From: DATFQI01 sp963831105
GTDB lineage: Bacteria; Actinomycetota; Thermoleophilia; Solirubrobacterales; Solirubrobacteraceae
Reading direction: 5' to 3'
NCBI GenBank assembly: GCA_963831105.1
Contig: CAWHOS010000003.1
Span: 62,001 to 126,000, forward strand
DNA length: 64,000 nt
Shown: piece after piece, positions 15,961 through 24,535 of the stretch
Position numbering within the stretch: position 1 is the first letter of the stretch
Layout: the number at the start of each line of letters is the position of its first letter
Position numbers and translations under genes: made by a program
Notes under the pieces: model-generated
What the model was told of the DNA's origin: nothing
The model's input: the letters and a program-made list of their open reading frames with translations, nothing else
Database searches by the model: none

Positions 15961-17465
15961 GCGCGGGCGAAGCGGCTGAGCGTGCGCTCGGGGCTGATGC
16001 CCTCGAGGTGCTCGCGCCAGACGCGGTAGTACGCGAGCTCCTCCTTGGTGCGCAGCGGCGGGTCGACCGCGCCGCGCTCGGCCGCGAACTCCTCGTCGGA
16101 GATGTCGGCCTCGATCGCCACGCTGAGCACGTCGCGGGCGCCGCTGCCGTCGCCGAACTCCGCCTTCACCCGCCAGAGGAACTCGTCGGGGAGCCAGCCG
16201 TCGAACGCCTCGCGCAGCAGCTTCTTCTCCGGCTCGCCCGGGCGGGCGATCTTCGCCTCGGGCGGGACGCGCAGCGCCCACTCGATCACCTCGCGGTCCA
16301 GGAACGGGACGCGCGCCTCGACGGCGTGGGCCATCGTGACGCGGTCGCAGCGCTGCAGGTTGAGGTTGTGCAGCGAGCGCACGGTGCGCTCGAGCTCCAC
16401 GCGCAGCGCGTCGGGCTCGGTGAACTCGCGCAGGTAGTCGTAGCCGGCGAACAGCTCGTCCGCGCCCTCGCCCGTGAGCACGACGCGCACGTGCTGGCGG
16501 GTCATGCGGGCGAGCATGTAGTTCGGCACGGCGCTGCGCACGAGCCCGGGGTCGAAGGACTCGATCGCGCGCACGACGTTCGGCAGCGACTCGAGCGCCT
16601 CGGCCGCGCGGTAGTCGATCTCGTGGTGGTCGGTGCCGAGAAACTCGGCGACGGTGCGGGCGGCCATCAGGTCGGGCGAGCCCTCCGTGCCGACGGCGAA
16701 GGTGTGCAGCACCGTCCCCTCGCGCGCGGCCCAGCGGGCGGCGATCGCGGCCACGAGCGAGGAGTCCAGCCCGCCGGAGAGGAACACGCCGACGGGCACG
16801 TCGCCCATCATCTGGCGATCGACGGCGTGGATCAGCGCCTCGCGGGTGCCCGCGCGCAGGTCCGTGCCGGGCGGCAGCGGCTCGATGTGGTCGGGCACGG
16901 CGGAGGCGAAGCGGATCAGCCCGTCCTCGGGCGTCCACGAGTGGCCGGGCGGGAACGGCTCGACCAGCGGGCGCCATTCGGGGTCGAAGGCGTGCATCTC
17001 GCTCGCGAAGCGCACCGGCCCGCCGGTCTCCTGCGGCGGCGTCCAGTAGAGCGGCTTGATCCCGACGGGGTCGCGCGCGGCGACGAAGCGCCCGTCCTCC
17101 GTGGCCATCACGAACGCATACATGCCGTTGAGCCGGCGCAGCGCCTCCGGGCCGTACTCGTCGAGCAGGTGCAGCGCGACCTCGTTGTCGGAGGTCGTGA
17201 GGATCTCGCGGCCCTCCAGGCGCATGCGCACGTTCTCGTGGTTGTAGACCTCGCCGTTGCCGACCAGGAACGCGTCGGCCTGTGCGGTCCGCAGCGGCTG
17301 CGCGCCGCCCTCGACGTCCACGATCGACAGCCGCCGGTGGCCGAGCCAGCTCCCGTCGACCTGCACGGTGCCGCGGTCGTCGGGGCCGCGATGCGCGATG
17401 CGCTCGAGCATCCGCTCGAGCTCGGCGGGATCAGATGCTCCGTATTCGGCGACGATCCCGCACAT
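15957..17465 (-). CDS. asnB: Glutamine-hydrolysing asparagine synthetase
   Basis: The 502-residue enzyme makes asparagine from aspartate, ATP and glutamine. The N-terminal glutaminase domain starts M-C-G-I-V with the nucleophile Cys2, followed by H-R-G-P-D-D-R-G and N-G-E-V-Y-N. The synthetase domain has the PP-loop S-G-G-L-D-S-S and the later G-E-G-A-D-E-L-F-A-G-Y. Both active sites look intact, and the length is typical of the compact AsnB type. The first 35 bases overlap the end of the upstream nitrilase gene, and GGGAGA lies 3-4 bases before the ATG, so the two are translationally coupled. The stop overlaps that of the convergent kinase gene. Confidence 0.93.
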   Translation of the reverse strand: MCGIVAEYGASDPAELERMLERIAHRGPDDRGTVQVDGSWLGHRRLSIVDVEGGAQPLRTAQADAFLVGNGEVYNHENVRMRLEGREILTTSDNEVALHLLDEYGPEALRRLNGMYAFVMATEDGRFVAARDPVGIKPLYWTPPQETGGPVRFASEMHAFDPEWRPLVEPFPPGHSWTPEDGLIRFASAVPDHIEPLPPGTDLRAGTREALIHAVDRQMMGDVPVGVFLSGGLDSSLVAAIAARWAAREGTVLHTFAVGTEGSPDLMAARTVAEFLGTDHHEIDYRAAEALESLPNVVRAIESFDPGLVRSAVPNYMLARMTRQHVRVVLTGEGADELFAGYDYLREFTEPDALRVELERTVRSLHNLNLQRCDRVTMAHAVEARVPFLDREVIEWALRVPPEAKIARPGEPEKKLLREAFDGWLPDEFLWRVKAEFGDGSGARDVLSVAIEADISDEEFAAERGAVDPPLRTKEELAYYRVWREHLEGISPERTLSRFARA

Positions 17466-18294
17466 CTTCTCCCGGTGACGCTAGCGGGTCGTACGCGTCA
17501 GGGCGGCGATCGGCCAGGTGGTCGATGATCTCGCGGGACCGGCGCAGCTCCACGAGGTCCGCCTCGGCGACGGCGATGCCCGGCCGCGCGCGGCAGCGGG
17601 CGAGCACGGCGCCGTCGGGATCGACGACCTGCGCGCCGCCGAGGAAGCGCAGCGGCCCCCAGGCGCCAGTCTGGTTGGAGGAGGCGACGAAGATCTGGTT
17701 CTCGACCGCGCGCGCCTGGTCGACGACGGCGAAGTGGCGGGTCTGGCGGTCGTCGCGGATCCGGCCCGCCGGCGCGTGCCGGTCGACGGGCCACGCCGCG
17801 AGGCAACACGCGATCTCGGCGCCGTCGAGCGCGAGCGCCCGCACCGCCTCCGGGAACAGCTTGTCGTAACAGACGAGCATCCCGAGCCGGCCGACGGGCG
17901 TGTCGAAGGCGGCGAAGCGGTCGCCGGCCCGGAACGCGAACCGCTCGCCGGGCGGCAGGTGCACCTTGCGGTGGTGCCCGAGGACGCCGTCGCCCGTCAC
18001 GCACACCGCCGAGGAGTACCGCTCGCCGCCGTCGCGCTCCGTGTAGCCCGCGCACACGACGGTGTCGCCGGCGAGCCTCACGAGCGCCGCGATCTCCGGG
18101 CCGTCCGGGTCGAGCGCCGGCGGCAGGTCGGGAGCCGCCGCGCCCTCCTTGATGTAGCCGCCGAGCGCGCTCTCCGGCAGGATGACCAGCTCCGCCCCGG
18201 CCTCCCGGGCCGCCGCGAGCAGCCGGGCGATCCGCCTCAGGCAGTCGTCGAGGTCGCGGCCGAACGGCGACGCGACGGCGGCGATCACGGGCAT
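17431..18294 (-). CDS. Carbon-nitrogen hydrolase (nitrilase superfamily amidase)
   Basis: The 287-residue protein has the complete Glu-Lys-Cys triad: Glu41 in I-L-P-E-S-A-L, Lys110 in H-H-R-K-V-H-L-P and Cys142 in M-L-V-C-Y-D-K-L-F-P-E. The fold and length match the nitrilase/amidase branch that hydrolyses amides or carbamoyl groups, releasing ammonia. The 3' end overlaps asnB by 35 bases, so the two proteins are made together. A supply of ammonia or amide-nitrogen salvage for the asparagine/glutamine pool is a plausible joint role, but this is inference. GATAGT (plus-strand positions 18301-18306) is 6 bases upstream of the ATG, as in other leaderless genes here. The substrate is unknown. Confidence 0.85.
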   Translation of the reverse strand: MPVIAAVASPFGRDLDDCLRRIARLLAAAREAGAELVILPESALGGYIKEGAAAPDLPPALDPDGPEIAALVRLAGDTVVCAGYTERDGGERYSSAVCVTGDGVLGHHRKVHLPPGERFAFRAGDRFAAFDTPVGRLGMLVCYDKLFPEAVRALALDGAEIACCLAAWPVDRHAPAGRIRDDRQTRHFAVVDQARAVENQIFVASSNQTGAWGPLRFLGGAQVVDPDGAVLARCRARPGIAVAEADLVELRRSREIIDHLADRRPDAYDPLASPGEDVRDRRRIRSI

Positions 18295-18394
18295 GCCCGC
18301 ACTATCAGCGCCGCGCTCCGAGCCCGGTATGGACCGATGGACAACGTCGCGCCGCTCCGTCCGGCCCGCGCGCGGTCCCGCCTATGCTCGGGTC

Positions 18395-19024
18395 ATGGCT
18401 CGCCTGGTCTCGGTCAACGTGGGGCGCCCGCGGCAGCTCTCCGTCCGGCGCGGCCGGCCGCTGATGAGCGCGATCGGCAAGGCGCCCGTCGACGGTCGCG
18501 TGCGCGTGGTGGGCGTCAACGTCGAGGGCGACGACCAGGCCGACCGCCGCGTCCACGGCGGCCCCGACAAGGCGGTCTACGCCTACGCGAGCGAGGACAC
18601 GGCGTTCTGGGAGGCCGACTTCGGCCGCGAGCTCGGCCCGGGCGCCTTCGGCGAGAACCTCACCACGGAGGGCCTCGACGTCAGCGGCGCGGTCGTCGGC
18701 GAGCGCTGGCGGATCGGCGACGTCGAGCTCGAGGTCTGCCAGCCGCGGCTGCCGTGCAACAAGCTCGCGCTGAGGCTGGGCGACCCGACGATGGTCAAGC
18801 GGTTCGCGCTGGCGTCGCGGCCGGGGGCGTACCTGCGGATCGTGGCCGAGGGGGAGTTGGGCGCGGGCGATGCGGTGGAGGTCGTGTCACGGCCGGCGCA
18901 TGGCGTGACGGTTCGGGAGGTGTCCGACGCGATCCTGGTGGACGAGGCGTTGCTCGTGAGGGCGGCGTCTGCTCCGGAGCTGCCGGCCGAGTTGGCTGAG
19001 TGGATGCGGTCTCGCGCTGCGTGA
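18395..19024 (+). CDS. MOSC-domain protein (YiiM-like)
   Basis: The 209-residue protein has the MOSC core: D-R-R-V-H-G-G-P-D-K-A-V-Y-A-Y, then G-A-F-G-E-N-L-T-T-E-G, and the conserved cysteine region C-Q-P-R-L-P-C-N-K-L. This resembles E. coli YiiM, which uses molybdenum cofactor in reduction of N-hydroxylated compounds. A C-terminal three-helix extension is present, as in YiiM. It probably binds molybdenum cofactor through the Cys and detoxifies N-hydroxylated bases or amines. TATGCT lies 6 bases before the ATG with no ribosome-binding site. It is monocistronic and followed by the paired inverted repeats at 19092-19195. Confidence 0.85.
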   Translation: MARLVSVNVGRPRQLSVRRGRPLMSAIGKAPVDGRVRVVGVNVEGDDQADRRVHGGPDKAVYAYASEDTAFWEADFGRELGPGAFGENLTTEGLDVSGAVVGERWRIGDVELEVCQPRLPCNKLALRLGDPTMVKRFALASRPGAYLRIVAEGELGAGDAVEVVSRPAHGVTVREVSDAILVDEALLVRAASAPELPAELAEWMRSRAA

Positions 19025-19091
19025 GTCCTCTGGCCGGGGGCGTTGTGCGTGGCCGACGTCAACGGCGGCTGGGTAAGGGAGCGGTCTGCAC

Positions 19092-19195
19092 AAACGTCGA
19101 TCGGCGGCACGAGGCGCCCGGTCGGATCGACGTTTCCGGGCTATAGGACCCCCAACGTCGATCGAGAGGGGGTCGGTGGTCCGGCTATCGACGTT
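19092..19195. repeat. Two tandem inverted repeats with identical arm spacing
   Basis: This lies in a 231-base gap between converging genes (19025-19255) with no ORF. AAACGTCGATC (19092-19102) is perfectly complementary to GATCGACGTTT (19125-19135). A second pair, AACGTCGAT (19154-19162) and ATCGACGTT (19187-19195), has the same layout. The left arms are 61 bases apart, the right arms are 61 bases apart, and the 33-base left-to-right offset is identical, while the sequence between the arms differs. The conserved ends with a free middle suggest a REP-like palindromic element or paired binding sites, possibly also acting as terminators. Confidence 0.55.
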
Positions 19196-19255
19196 CGTGC
19201 GGCGCGGGCGGCACCCTCACCACCCCACCCAGCCGCCGTTGACGTAAGCGCCGGA

Positions 19256-19615
19256 CTACACAGCCCGCGCCGCGGCCCACCGGGCCCGGCTGAGCAGGCC
19301 CTCGGCGGAGCCGCCGGACCACTGCACGGGGCCCGCGAGCATCGGCACGTCGCGGACGGCGTCGCGGAGCCGCTCGGCGGCCGCGTCGGCGCCGTGCTGG
19401 TCCGTCTCGGGGAGCAGGACGAGGAGCTCCTCGTCGGCCCAGCGGGCGAGGACGTCGGCGTCGCGGAGGGCGGACTGCAGGCGCGGGAGGGCGTCGGTGA
19501 GGCGGTCGGCGGGGAGCTCGAGCCGCACGACGGAGAAGATGTGTCCGTAGCGCCGCCACTCGCCGATGAGGCGCTCGAGGATGTAGGCGGCGGTCTCCCG
19601 CGACGGCAGGTCCAT
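19256..19615 (-). CDS. Stand-alone degenerate GGDEF domain protein
   Basis: The 119-residue protein aligns by eye with the second two thirds of a diguanylate cyclase: F-S-V-V-R-L-E-L-P matches the first core strand, R-L-Q-S-A-L-R-D-A-D-V-L-A-R-W matches the helix and turn before the active site, and A-D-E-E-L-L-V-L-L-P-E-T-D replaces GGDEF plus its following strand. The end Q-W-S-G-G-S-A-E-G-L-L-S-R-A-R-W-A matches the terminal helix. The catalytic signature is lost (ADEEL, residues 60-64), so it cannot make c-di-GMP. The inhibitory-site RxxD is kept as R51-D-A-D54, five residues before the signature, so it could bind c-di-GMP. No other domain is attached. ATG at 19615. Confidence 0.65.
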   Translation of the reverse strand: MDLPSRETAAYILERLIGEWRRYGHIFSVVRLELPADRLTDALPRLQSALRDADVLARWADEELLVLLPETDQHGADAAAERLRDAVRDVPMLAGPVQWSGGSAEGLLSRARWAAARAV

Positions 19616-19713
19616 GCCCAGTTCAACGGCCGGAGCACCCTCGTCCTTGAGTCGGCGATTCGGCCAGGGAGCCTGGATTCCGGCGTGTCAGGCGCCCCCA
19701 TAGAGTCCGGCCG

Positions 19714-20742
19714 GTGCGCACGCTCACCCGGCGGGAGCTCAACCGCGCGCTGCTGGCCCGGCAGCTGCTGCTCGAGCGGGCGCCGGTCGGGCTCCCCGAG
19801 GCGCTCGAGCGGGTGTGCGGGATCCAGGCGCAGTACGCGCCGTCGATGTACTTCGGGCTGTGGTCGCGGCTCGCGGACTTCGAGCCGGCGGCGCTCACGA
19901 GGGCGCTGGAGGAACGCGAGGTCGTGCAGGGCACGCTGATGCGCGTCACGATCCACCTCGTCTCGCGGCGCGACTACTGGCCGTTCGCCACGGCGGTGCG
20001 CGAGGCCCGGCGCGCGCTGTGGCTGCGCGCCTGGAAGGAGCCCGGGGCGGAGGCGATGGCCGAGGCCGCCCGCACGCTCGCCGCAGCCCTCGACGGCGGC
20101 GCGCTCCCGCGCAAGGAGGTCGAGGCGCTGATCGGCAAGCCCGCCACGCGCGGCATCCACCTCTGGCTGGACATCGTCCGGGTGCCTCCGTCGGGCACCT
20201 GGGAGCGCCGCCGCGCCGACCTGTTCGGCGCCGCCGCCGACTGGCTCGGGAACGACGGGCAGACGGACGAGGACGACGCCATCGACCACCTCGTCCGCCG
20301 CTATCTCGCCGCCTTCGGCCCGGCGGGCCGCAAGGACGTCCAGAGCTTCACCGGCCTGAGCCTCACGGCGCTCAAGCCGGTGCTCGAGCGCGTCGCCACC
20401 GAGCGCTACCTCGACGAGGACGGCGGCGAGCTGCTCGACGTGCCGGGCGCCCCGCTCGCGGACGCCGATACGCCGGCCCCGCCGCGGCTGCTGCCGACCT
20501 GGGACTCGACGCTGCTCGTGCACGCCCGCCGCACCGGCCTGCTGCCCGAGCGCTTCCGCCCGCTGGTCTTCCACACGAAGAACCCGCAGTCGTCGCCGAC
20601 CTTCCTCGTCGACGGCGAGGTCGCGGGCACCTGGAGGCTCGACGGCGGCCGCTTCAGCGCCGAGCCGTTCGAGCGCGTCCCCGCGAGCGCGATGCGCGAG
20701 GTGAACGCCGAGGGCGAGCGGCTCGCGGCGGCATTCGGCTGA
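19714..20742 (+). CDS. Winged-helix DNA-binding protein (HTH_42 / AlkX-YcaQ family)
   Basis: The 342-residue protein of the winged-helix DNA-binding family (PF06224) contains the G-I-Q-A-Q-Y-A-P-S motif near residue 36, the R-V-T-I-H-L-V-S-R-R-D-Y strand and the D-V-Q-S-F-T-G segment typical of the group. Characterised relatives (AlkX, YcaQ) are DNA glycosylases acting on alkylated bases or crosslinks. The QxQ motif that forms the YcaQ active site is present here as Q-A-Q. A role in DNA repair is plausible, but many members are uncharacterised. GTG start at 19714 with TAGAGT 7 bases upstream. The HD gene follows 22 bases downstream on the same strand. Confidence 0.8.
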   Translation: MRTLTRRELNRALLARQLLLERAPVGLPEALERVCGIQAQYAPSMYFGLWSRLADFEPAALTRALEEREVVQGTLMRVTIHLVSRRDYWPFATAVREARRALWLRAWKEPGAEAMAEAARTLAAALDGGALPRKEVEALIGKPATRGIHLWLDIVRVPPSGTWERRRADLFGAAADWLGNDGQTDEDDAIDHLVRRYLAAFGPAGRKDVQSFTGLSLTALKPVLERVATERYLDEDGGELLDVPGAPLADADTPAPPRLLPTWDSTLLVHARRTGLLPERFRPLVFHTKNPQSSPTFLVDGEVAGTWRLDGGRFSAEPFERVPASAMREVNAEGERLAAAFG

Positions 20743-20764
20743 GCGGAGGCGTACGGTGCCCGGC

Positions 20765-21577
20765 ATGAGCGAGCCCCGGCTCACGCCCACCGACGCGATC
20801 GCCCCGATCAAGGTCCACGCGCCGAGCGAGCGCAACCGCAAGCTCTCGACGTTCCTCACGGCCGCCAACGGCGACCTGCAGCTCAAGGCGCGCTGGCTCG
20901 CGCAGCAGACCACGGCCGAGCGGCTCGGGATGTCCGACCACTCGTGGGTGCACCTGCAGATCGTGCTCAACATGGCGCTGCGGCTGTACCGGATGCTCCA
21001 CAAGCACGGCGTGCAGTCGACGATCGAGCGCGACTACGCGATGAACACCAGCGACGCCGAGGTGATCATCGCGGGCGCCTGCCTGACGCACGACCTCGGG
21101 ATGTCGATCCACCGCATCGACCACGAGGCGTACTCGCTGTTCCTCGCCGCCGACATGCTGCCGGGCCTGCTCGGGGAGGTCTACGAGGAGCCCGAGCGCA
21201 CGATCGTCATCTCGGAGATCCTGCACGCGATCATCGGCCACCGCAGCGCCGGCCGGCCGCTCACGCTCGAGGCCGGCGTCGTCCGCGTCGCCGACGCGCT
21301 CGACATGGAGCACGGCCGCTCGCGCGCGTCGCTGGAGACCCACCTCGCCAACATCCACTCGCTGTCGGCGGCGGCGATCGAGGAGGTCCGGATCGTCGAC
21401 GGCGAGACGCGCCCGATCCGGATCGAGATCGAGATGAACAACTCGGCCGGCATCTTCCAGGTCGACTCGCTGCTCGCCAGCAAGCTGCGCGGCTCGGGCC
21501 TCGAGGAGCACATCGAGGTGGTCGCGAGCATCGAGGCCGAGCACGAGAAGCGGCTCTTGCGCGTGTATCGCATCTAG
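20765..21577 (+). CDS. HD-domain phosphohydrolase-like protein
   Basis: The 270-residue protein has an HD domain: H109-D110 in C-L-T-H-D-L-G-M-S, an upstream His in D-H-S-W-V-H-L-Q, and a downstream Asp in V-V-R-V-A-D-A-L-D-M, which together supply metal ligands for a phosphohydrolase. A C-terminal alpha/beta region (E-E-V-R-I-V-D-G-E) of about 90 residues follows. The likely reaction is phosphomonoester or nucleotide hydrolysis in the cytoplasm; the substrate is unknown. TACGGT ends 7 bases before the ATG. The Kup gene begins 19 bases after the stop but has its own TATGCC hexamer. Confidence 0.8.
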   Translation: MSEPRLTPTDAIAPIKVHAPSERNRKLSTFLTAANGDLQLKARWLAQQTTAERLGMSDHSWVHLQIVLNMALRLYRMLHKHGVQSTIERDYAMNTSDAEVIIAGACLTHDLGMSIHRIDHEAYSLFLAADMLPGLLGEVYEEPERTIVISEILHAIIGHRSAGRPLTLEAGVVRVADALDMEHGRSRASLETHLANIHSLSAAAIEEVRIVDGETRPIRIEIEMNNSAGIFQVDSLLASKLRGSGLEEHIEVVASIEAEHEKRLLRVYRI

Positions 21578-21596
21578 CGGGTATGCCTCGCCTGCG

Positions 21597-23553
21597 ATGA
21601 GCCCGGGCGGGGCCCCCGAGATCTCGACGGAGCCGCCTCGGCGAGCCGAGGAGGAGCTGGGCGAACCACGCTCACCGCACCACAAGGGCCGCGTCGCCAC
21701 CACGCTGGCGGCGCTCGGCGTCGTGTTCGGGGACATCGGCACGAGCCCGCTGTACGCGATGCACACGGTGTTCGCGATCGACCGCGACCTGCGCCCGACC
21801 GAGGCCGCCGTCTACGGCGTCATCTCGCTCGTGTTCTGGGCGATCACGCTGGTCGTCACGGTCAAGTACGTCCTGCTGATCACGCGCGCCGACAACCACG
21901 GCGAGGGCGGGATCATGGCCCTGATCGCGCTGGTGCGCGGCATCCGGGTCGACCGGCGCTTCACCAAGCTGGTGCTCGTCTCGCTCGGCATCTTCGGCGC
22001 GGCGCTGTTCTACGGCGACGGGATGATCACGCCGGCGATCTCGGTGCTGTCGGCGGTCGAGGGCCTCGAGGTGGCGTCGCCGTCGATCGAATCGCTCGTG
22101 GTGCCGATCACGCTCACGATCGTCACCTTCCTGTTCGCCGTGCAGCGCTTCGGGACGAGCGTCGTCGGGCCGTGCGTTCGGCCCGGTGATGGCGCTGTGG
22201 TTCGGGATCCTCGCCGTCTCCGGGCTCGTCCACGTGCTCGACGACCCCGGGATCCTGCGCGCGCTCTCGCCCCACTACGGGGCCGTGTTCCTGTTCGAGC
22301 ACGGCTGGGTCGGGTTCCTCGCGCTCGGCGCCGTGGTGCTGGCGATCACGGGCGCCGAGGCGCTGTACGCCGACATGGGCCACTTCGGCCGCAACGCGAT
22401 CCTGCGCGCGTGGCTGTTCGTCGTCTTCCCCGCCCTGACGCTCAACTACATGGGCCAGGGGACGCTGATCCTCGGCGACCGGGGCGCGGTCGACAACCCG
22501 TTCTTCCTGCTCTTCCCGGACTGGCTGCAGGTGCCGATGGTGGTCGTCGCCACCGTCGCGGCGATCATCGCGTCGCAGGCGGTCATCTCGGGCGCGTTCT
22601 CCGTCACGCGCCAGGCGGTGCAGCTCGGCTTCCTGCCGCAGCTGACCGTGCTCCACACCAGCAGCGAGATCGGCCAGGTCTACGTGCCGATCGTCAACTG
22701 GACGCTGTTCACGGCCGTCGCCGCGCTCGTGCTCGGCTTCGGCTCCTCCGACCACCTGGCCTCCGCGTACGGGATCGCGGTCACCGGCACGCTGGCGATC
22801 GACACGCTGCTGTTCTTCTTCGTCGTCCGCAAGCTGTGGCACAAGCCGAAGTGGCTGGCCGTCGCGGGCTGCGTCTTCTTCCTCACGATCGACCTCGCGT
22901 TCTTCGGCGCGAACGTGCCGAAGGTGCTGCACGGCGGCTGGTTCCCGCTCGTGGTCGCGGCGATCCTCTTCGTCGTCCTGGTCACGTGGCAGAACGGGCG
23001 GGCGATCATGCTGGAGCGGCGGCGCGAGCTCGAGGGCCCGCTGCGCCAGTTCGTCGAGGAGGTGCGCGAGCGCGACGACGTGATCCGCGCGCCGCGCACG
23101 GGCGTCTTCTTCGCCGCCTACGCCGAGAACACGCCGCTCGCCCTGCGGGCGAACCTCGAGCACAACAACACGGTCCACGAGACGGTGGTGGTCGTCTCGC
23201 TGGAGCCGCTCAACGTCCCGCACGTGCAGGCGGACGAGCACCTCAAGCTCGACGAGCTCGGCTACGAGGACGACGGCATCTGCCACGTCACCGCCCGCTA
23301 CGGCTTCCAGGACGACATCGACATCCCGGGCCTCCTGCGCGGGGCGCTCGATCGGCTCGAGGGCGACGTCGACCTCGAGCGGGTCTCCTACTTCGTCTCG
23401 CGCGCGACCATCGTCGTGACCGACGACCCGTGCATGGCCCAGTGGCGCAAGAAGCTGTTCGCGGCGATCGCGCGCAACGCCGCCACCCCCGTCGGCTACT
23501 TCAACCTGCCCGACGAGCGGACCGTCGTGATGGGCGCGCACATCGAGCTCTGA
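21597..23553 (+). CDS. kup: Kup-type potassium uptake transporter (one frameshift)
   Basis: The protein restores to about 651 residues, normal for KUP/HAK/KT transporters. The first section contains the family signature V-V-F-G-D-I-G-T-S-P-L-Y-A and G-D-G-M-I-T-P-A-I-S-V-L-S-A-V-E-G. The second contains G-A-E-A-L-Y-A-D-M-G-H-F-G, A-F-S-V-T-R-Q-A-V-Q-L-G, and the soluble C-terminal domain ending V-V-M-G-A-H-I-E-L. Near 22169 one extra G splits the gene. Removing it restores V-G-R-A-F-G-P-V-M, which is the conserved sequence here. It is a K+/H+ symporter in the cytoplasmic membrane. No c-di-AMP riboswitch is visible upstream. A hairpin follows the stop. Confidence 0.92.
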
Positions 23554-23572
23554 GCCCTCGTTGTCCTAACCA

Positions 23573-23596
23573 CCAACGTGCGGCGCGCGACGTTGG
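23573..23596 (+). terminator. Probable terminator hairpin after kup
   Basis: CCAACGT (23573-23579) is perfectly complementary to ACGTTGG (23590-23596) around a 10-base GC loop, 20 bases after the kup stop. No T tract follows. It separates kup from the DMT transporter gene, which has its own ribosome-binding site. Confidence 0.45.
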
Positions 23597-23673
23597 CCCG
23601 CACGCCGATGACCGGGGCCCGCGCCGCTGACAGGCTTGCGCAGCGAGTTCGGGGAACGAGGAGAGGGATCGGT

Positions 23674-24525
23674 TTGGAATTGGGGATCGCGCTGGCGCTC
23701 GTGTGCGCCGTCGTCACGCAGCTGGGCTTCCTGTGCAAGCACCGCGGCGCGGGCTGCGCACCGCTCGTCCAGCTCCGGCGGCCGCTGGCCAGCGCGCGGG
23801 CGCTGTTCGCCTCGAAGTGGTTCGCGATCGGCATGGCGATCGCGGCCGGCGCCTGGATCCTCCACGTCTTCGCGCTCGCGCTCGCCCCGCTCTCGACGGT
23901 GCAGGTCGTGCTCTCCACCGGCGTGGTGATGCTCGCCGTGCTCGGCGACCGGCTGTTCGGCCACAGCGTCGGCCGGCGCCAGTGGATCGGCGTCGCGATG
24001 ACCGCGTCCGGGCTCGTGCTGCTGGTGCTGACCATGCCGACTCCCGACGGCCACCACGCGGCGTTCGCCGTACCCGGCCTGATCGTCTTCGAGGCCGTCG
24101 CGCTCGCCGTCGGCACGCTGCTGATCACCGCCCCGCGGATGGGCGCCCCGGCCCACCACCACGGCGCGCTGCTGGGCGCCGCCGCCGGCGTGCTGTTCGG
24201 CGTCGGCGACGTCGCGCTGAAGGCGCTGACCGGCGCCGCCGGCGACGGCCTGCTCGCGCTCGCCCTCTCCCCCTGGCTCCCCGTCGCCGCCGTCGCCGCC
24301 GCGCTCGCGTTCCTCGCGTCGGCCCGCGGCTTCCAGGAGGGCGAGGCCGTGCCGGTCATCGCCACGACCTCCACCGCCGCGAACCTCACGTGCATCATCG
24401 GCGGCATCCTCGTGTTCGGCGACGCGCTCGCCGCCGGCGTGCTGCTGGCCGTCCAGCTCGCGGCGTTCGCGCTCGTCGCCCTCGCCGCGCTGATCACCCC
24501 GGCGGGCAAGCTCGAGACGGCGTAG
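23674..24525 (+). CDS. DMT-superfamily (EamA-like) membrane protein
   Basis: The 283-residue protein has about ten hydrophobic helices in two similar halves, and belongs to the drug/metabolite transporter group often annotated as a hypothetical or multidrug permease in actinobacteria. The conserved helix A-P-L-S-T-V-Q-V-V-L-S-T-G-V-V follows the first repeat. TTG at 23674 is chosen as the start because GAGGAGAGG (23659-23667) is placed 6 bases before it and hydrophobic sequence begins at once (L-E-L-G-I-A-L-A-L-V). An in-frame ATG at 23608 lacks such a site and would add 22 polar residues. The substrate is unknown. The PucR-type gene starts 10 bases after the stop. Confidence 0.75.
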   Translation: MELGIALALVCAVVTQLGFLCKHRGAGCAPLVQLRRPLASARALFASKWFAIGMAIAAGAWILHVFALALAPLSTVQVVLSTGVVMLAVLGDRLFGHSVGRRQWIGVAMTASGLVLLVLTMPTPDGHHAAFAVPGLIVFEAVALAVGTLLITAPRMGAPAHHHGALLGAAAGVLFGVGDVALKALTGAAGDGLLALALSPWLPVAAVAAALAFLASARGFQEGEAVPVIATTSTAANLTCIIGGILVFGDALAAGVLLAVQLAAFALVALAALITPAGKLETA

Positions 24526-24535
24526 CCTCCCGGGC

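Noticed and set aside
19025..19255. CRISPR array
   Set aside because: There are only two units, with inverted rather than direct long repeats, arms of 9-11 bases and no cas genes.
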